Assembly: GCA_937891905.1 (NCBI GenBank)
Contig: CALATT010000030.1
Coordinates: forward strand, 1-14,898
Reading direction: 5' to 3'
Origin: an uncultured Bacteroidales bacterium
Lineage (GTDB): Bacteria; Bacteroidota; Bacteroidia; Bacteroidales; Paludibacteraceae
DNA length: 14,898 nt
The notes beneath the pieces are model-generated. The model worked only from the letters and a program-made list of their open reading frames with translations. It searched no databases and was not told the DNA's origin. This document shows, one piece after another, positions 12,969 to 14,898 of the stretch (position 1 is the first letter of the stretch; each line of letters begins with the position of its first letter). Both the position numbers and the translations under genes were made by a program.

Positions 12969-13304
12969 ATGAGAATAATTCTTAGCAAGCGATGTGAGCA
13001 TATGAGCGGCTCTATCGGTAGAGGGTACGGCTATTGTATCCAAGGAAGAAAAGGCGTCTTCTATGTTAAACGAAATAGTAGCGGTAATATCCCATATGAT
13101 GGGCACCTTGGAATAATCATTGTGTGCGCCAACATGGCACTACTTGATTTACACATAGCTGATATTGAACTGCAATCAAAGGAACTTAAAAAAGCACTAA
13201 TAGAAGCGCGCGTGCCTATCGTTGGCAAAGTGCCAAGAGGCAAAACACTTAACGCAAAAGAAACACTTGAACTACTCAAACAATTAACACCATTAAGAAT
13301 ATGA
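12969..13304 (+). CDS. Phage-type protein, unknown
   Basis: 111 residues from the ATG at 12969. The frame is open from 12885, but the upstream part overlaps the regulatory repeats, so I take the first ATG after the promoter-like box. The N-terminal half is beta-rich and glycine-rich (SGSIGRGYGYCIQGRKGVFYVKRNSSGNIPYDGHLGIIIVCANMALLDL). The C-terminal half is helical and charged (IADIELQSKELKKALIEARVP ... NAKETLELLKQLTPLRI). There is no signal peptide, membrane segment or known motif. The stop overlaps the next start by four bases (ATGA), implying coupled translation. Confidence 0.7.
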   Translation: MRIILSKRCEHMSGSIGRGYGYCIQGRKGVFYVKRNSSGNIPYDGHLGIIIVCANMALLDLHIADIELQSKELKKALIEARVPIVGKVPRGKTLNAKETLELLKQLTPLRI

Positions 13305-13534
13305 ACAAACGAAAATACTCCATGGCGCAACTCGCTGCCAACCTTGAAAAAGCAATACATTGCGAGGTAGGCGTGTATGGACTGAATATCCTGCTATATG
13401 GGTGGAGAAGAAAATACACTGCCCTTACTTATGCGGTTTTGGCTGATAGAAAAAAGAAACATGGCTTTCAATTCCTATACGAAGATGAGGTCAAAATATT
13501 CTCCAAATATGTAGGTTACGACCTTACAAAATAG
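13301..13534 (+). CDS. Small basic protein, unknown
   Basis: 77 residues, coupled to the preceding gene through an ATGA overlap. It is basic (MNKRKYS, GWRRKYTAL, DRKKKHGF) and mixed helical/beta, with SMAQLAANLEKAI as a possible helix-turn-helix start. I do not recognise it. It is the last gene before the terminator at 13558, so it closes the middle transcription unit. The tight coupling and the terminator support it as real. Confidence 0.65.
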   Translation: MNKRKYSMAQLAANLEKAIHCEVGVYGLNILLYGWRRKYTALTYAVLADRKKKHGFQFLYEDEVKIFSKYVGYDLTK

Positions 13535-13557
13535 AAAATGTCAAGTTTCTTGATATC

Positions 13558-13591
13558 CGCGAGTTCACTTTCTTGGTGGGCTCGCGTTTTT
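13558..13591 (+). terminator. Intrinsic terminator before the lysis genes
   Basis: An 11-bp stem, CGCGAGTTCAC (13558-13568) with GTGGGCTCGCG (13576-13586), including two G-T pairs, encloses a 7-base loop and is followed by five T. It ends the 12969-13534 unit and overlaps the likely -33 region of the next promoter. Confidence 0.85.
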
Positions 13592-13603
13592 GTTATACCT
13601 TTG
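13573..13603 (+). promoter_or_regulatory. Lysis-gene promoter embedded in the terminator
   Basis: TTG at 13573-13575 lies 20 bases before TACCTTTG (13596-13603), a perfect -7 element. The 12-mer TACCTTTGCACC is the same as at 10679-10690. The -33 box is inside the terminator hairpin. The ATG at 13608 is only four bases past the -7 box, so the transcript would begin at or very near the start codon. Confidence 0.65.
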
Positions 13604-13607
13604 CACC

Positions 13608-13871
13608 ATGAAATCAAATTTGCAAATACTAACCGCCGCTATTCTCGCACTCGGAGGAATGATCCTTCTCTTTTGCGGAGTATATATCGAGCCGAAAGGA
13701 CAGCTGCACGAAACACTGCTTGTCGCCTTTGGTGAGATAGCCACCTTTGCCGGAGCACTCTTTGGAATAGACGCGGCATACTCTAAGAAACTATGGGAAT
13801 TTACAAACTCAAAAGACAACAACCAAACGGAAAAGCCGTCAGAGGAACAATCTACGACGAAAAAGGAATAG
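13608..13871 (+). CDS. Holin-like two-helix membrane protein
   Basis: 87 residues from the ATG at 13608 (MKSNLQIL); an upstream TTG is possible but would start inside the promoter. There are two hydrophobic segments, about 5-27 (LQILTAAILALGGMILLFCG) and about 36-58 (TLLVAFGEIATFAGALFGID), separated by a short polar turn (EPKGQ). A highly charged, soluble tail follows (SKDNNQTEKPSEEQSTTKKE). Size, two membrane helices, charged tail and position directly before a DUF5675-type cell-wall protein fit a phage holin, which makes membrane lesions that start lysis. There is no family-specific motif, so the call rests on topology and context. Its 3' end overlaps the next gene by 79 bases in another frame. 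Confidence 0.7.
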   Translation: MKSNLQILTAAILALGGMILLFCGVYIEPKGQLHETLLVAFGEIATFAGALFGIDAAYSKKLWEFTNSKDNNQTEKPSEEQSTTKKE

Positions 13872-14143
13872 CAGTAGTGCCTACGCTGGAGAACCTTGAT
13901 TATATCATCCCCACAGGCATGTACAAGATTGTAGTCACTATCTCTCCGCGTTTTGGTTATTATATGCCACTCTTGACAAATGTCCCTGGACGCACGGGTA
14001 TTCGCATACATGGCGGTACAAAGCCCAGTCACTCGCAAGGATGTGTGCTTATCACACACCGCAAGAAATACCAAGACTTTGTGCGCCACTTGCTCCAAGA
14101 ACAAGAAACCGCCGCACCTATCTACATCGAAATAACTGAATAA
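13793..14143 (+). CDS. DUF5675-type lysis protein (probable endolysin)
   Basis: 116 residues. The N-terminal strands (MGIYKLKRQQPNGKAVRGTI), TLENLDYIIPTGMYKI and the motif IRIHGGTKPSHSQGCVLI match the DUF5675 pattern. His73 and the S-Q-G-C at 81-84 resemble the His...Ser-x-Gly-Cys active site of L,D-transpeptidase-like (YkuD-type) folds. Such proteins are common in phage lysis regions of Bacteroidetes and probably act on peptidoglycan, but the exact reaction is not established from sequence. It starts within the holin-like gene: the DUF5675 fold needs its first strands, so the 79-base overlap appears real and not a start-codon error. It has no signal peptide, so release would depend on the holin. 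Confidence 0.8.
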   Translation: MGIYKLKRQQPNGKAVRGTIYDEKGIAVVPTLENLDYIIPTGMYKIVVTISPRFGYYMPLLTNVPGRTGIRIHGGTKPSHSQGCVLITHRKKYQDFVRHLLQEQETAAPIYIEITE

Positions 14144-14182
14144 TGAATATCATTTTTAATGAAAGCAGCATTGCCGTTTTTG

Positions 14183-14199
14183 AAGCGTAGCGCTTTTTT
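14183..14199 (+). terminator. Possible terminator after the lysis genes
   Basis: AAGCG (14183-14187), loop TAG, CGCTT (14191-14195), then four more T. The stem is short (5 bp) but the T run is good, and it lies 40 bases after the lysin stop. Similar AAGC/T-run motifs recur at 14203-14217 and 14222-14240, so this may instead be part of the larger structured segment. Confidence 0.4.
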
Positions 14200-14361
14200 G
14201 TAAGCAAAGCGTGTTTTTGTGAAGCGAGAGTAGGCTTTTAGGAATTTACCTCCTACGGAGGTGAGGTGTAGCCGCAAGGGCTACCGTAAAGTGTACTTTA
14301 AAGAGTAGCCGTTGAGGATACGACTCAAAAGCACGGTAGTGCTAATACATAAAAGACTACC
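14200..14361 (+). ncRNA. Candidate structured RNA downstream of the lysis genes
   Basis: No ORF with coding character covers 14144-14450. Successive hairpins can be drawn: ACCTCC-TAC-GGAGGT (14248-14262); GTAGCC-GCAAG-GGCTAC (14268-14284), with a GNRA-like GCAA; TAAAG-TGTA-CTTTA (14287-14300); TTGAG-GATACGA-CTCAA (14312-14328); and GGTAGT (14335-14340) with ACTACC (14356-14361), the last competing with GCAC-GGTA-GTGC (14331-14342). Five local helices in about 115 bases is far more than expected by chance in AT-rich intergenic DNA. It matches no RNA family I can name. The strand is assumed from the gene before it. Confidence 0.45.
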
Positions 14362-14507
14362 ATCGCTGAGTTTTTGATTACTAAAAAATTGTTTTTTATA
14401 TTTTTATTTTGTTTTCTTTGTTTTTGTTAAATTTAAAACACCAATATATTATGAAGAAATTCTTGCTTTTAATGAAATATGCCAGATGCTTTTACAAAGA
14501 AAGAAAT
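14362..14507. other. AT-rich stretch and start of a truncated ORF, near a probable contig junction
   Basis: A very AT-rich run (14375-14450) is followed by an ATG at 14451 opening MKKFLLLMKYARCFYKERNKK, which looks like the start of a Bacteroidetes gene with a basic N-terminus. The frame then runs antisense through the gpsA terminator, so it cannot be an intact gene. The change from Bacteroidetes-like to Firmicutes-like sequence must lie somewhere here, before the A run at 14508; I cannot place it exactly. Confidence 0.45.
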
Positions 14508-14541
14508 AAAAAACTGCCCGGCTTCTACGAAAAGCCGGGCA
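14508..14541 (-). terminator. Intrinsic terminator of the gpsA-like gene
   Basis: Reading leftward, AAGCCGGGC (14532-14540) pairs with GCCCGGCTT (14516-14524) over 9 bp with a 7-base loop, then a T6 tract (plus-strand A run 14508-14513). It lies 17 bases after the gpsA-like stop codon at 14558 and matches its direction. The GC-rich stem fits the foreign composition of the segment. Confidence 0.85.
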
Positions 14542-14557
14542 ATCACCTATATTTCTT

Positions 14558-14672
14558 TTATTCTGCTCCCTGTTCCCGGCACATCAGTTTCATAACCTCC
14601 TGCCGGGGATCTGCGCCCTCATTGACAACAGCATTCACTGCCGCCACAATGGGCATTTCCACGCCGTACTTT
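14558..14672 (-). pseudogene. gpsA: 3' end of gpsA (glycerol-3-phosphate dehydrogenase, NAD(P)+), joined to gyrA
   Basis: The last 37 residues of the frame (KYGVEMPIVAAVNAVVNEG, then ADPRQEVMKLMCREQGAE and stop) have the C-terminal signature of GpsA: GVEMPI, AV-AV--EG, DP---V--LM-R. GpsA reduces dihydroxyacetone phosphate to sn-glycerol-3-phosphate for phospholipid synthesis. Only the C-terminus is present; upstream of KYG the frame is gyrA. Its natural stop and terminator follow. Composition is GC-richer than the rest of the window, and the residue pattern is Clostridia-like. The fragment identity is confident; whether the join exists in a genome is doubtful. Confidence 0.8.
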
Positions 14673-14898
14673 TCCTTGATCTCCAGCAGGCCTTCCTTGA
14701 TGATGGCGTAAACGCGCTCGGGCTTGGCCAGAATATCATTATAATCGGCAATGCGCATACGCAGATCGTTGAGCTCGGCTTCGATCTTCTCGCGCTCGAG
14801 GCCCTGCAGTCTTCTCAGCTGCATTTCCAGAATGGCCTGTGCCTGTACGTCAGACAGACCAAAGCGTGCCATCAGTTCTTCCTTGGCATCGTCATATC
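14661..14898 (-). pseudogene. gyrA: gyrA internal fragment (DNA gyrase subunit A), joined to gpsA and cut by the window edge
   Basis: The frame is open through the window edge (YDDAKEEL before MARFGLSD). RFGLSDVQAQAILEMQLRRL and LQGLEREKIEAELNDL are hallmark GyrA sequences from the coiled-coil region beyond the tyrosine domain, followed by ILAKPERVYAIIKEGLLEIKEKYG. Normal GyrA then continues with a D/E-x-RRT motif into the C-terminal beta-pinwheel. Here it switches to the GpsA C-terminus at the shared KYG codons. GC-rich codons (CTG, GAG, CGC) differ from the Bacteroidetes genes in the window. ParC is a less likely alternative. Confidence 0.85.

Noticed and set aside
14409..14711. Plus-strand 100-residue ORF at the contig end
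   Set aside because: Most of it is antisense to gpsA and its terminator. Only the first 20 residues (MKKFLLL...) could belong to a real, truncated gene.

Overview
The window reads as a gut-type Bacteroidales (Bacteroidetes) contig. The evidence is TAnnTTTG promoter elements (four clear copies), protein families typical of that group (DUF6048-like, DUF7935-like, BRO-N, Bacteroidetes-style transketolase and LeuS) and AT-leaning codon use. No 16S or other species marker is present, so I do not name a genus.

Layout. (1) 1-70: the 3' end of a tRNA, probably Lys(UUU), and its terminator. (2) 261-10026: seven or eight chromosomal genes, all on the minus strand and closely spaced. In transcription order they are a DUF7935-like membrane protein, a DUF6048-like barrel protein, a four-helix-bundle (S23/Avd-like) protein, transketolase, a BRO-N/DinD-like protein, leucyl-tRNA synthetase, a Fic AMP-transferase and a secreted YD-repeat-like protein. 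A good promoter lies upstream of the first gene at 10053-10083. (3) 10230-14143: a plus-strand phage-like cassette containing a small unknown protein, an HNH endonuclease, a coiled-coil protein, a winged-helix replication initiator carrying its own apparent origin, three small unknowns, a two-helix holin-like protein and a DUF5675-type lysis enzyme. (4) 14144-14450: strongly structured, probably non-coding sequence, then an AT-rich stretch. (5) About 14508-14898: foreign, Firmicutes-like, GC-richer sequence in which a gyrA fragment is joined in frame to a gpsA 3' end. This is most likely an assembly or amplification chimera at the contig end.

How it may work together. The phage-like block resembles the replication and lysis parts of a temperate phage or satellite: early promoters with GGTC/GACC inverted repeats, then an initiator gene with four palindromic 21-bp iterons followed by C-rich and A/T-only tracts (the lambda O/ori arrangement), then a terminator-promoter switch into an overlapping holin-lysin pair. 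No integrase, capsid, portal or terminase gene is visible.

Most unusual signals. First, the in-gene origin at 11983-12102. Second, a family of perfect 7-bp tandem arrays. These flank the four-helix-bundle gene in opposite orientations and also sit inside the coding sequences of the DUF6048-like gene and leuS, suggesting a heptad-repeat system associated with the four-helix-bundle gene. Third, the structured intergenic segments at 12738-12950 and 14183-14361.
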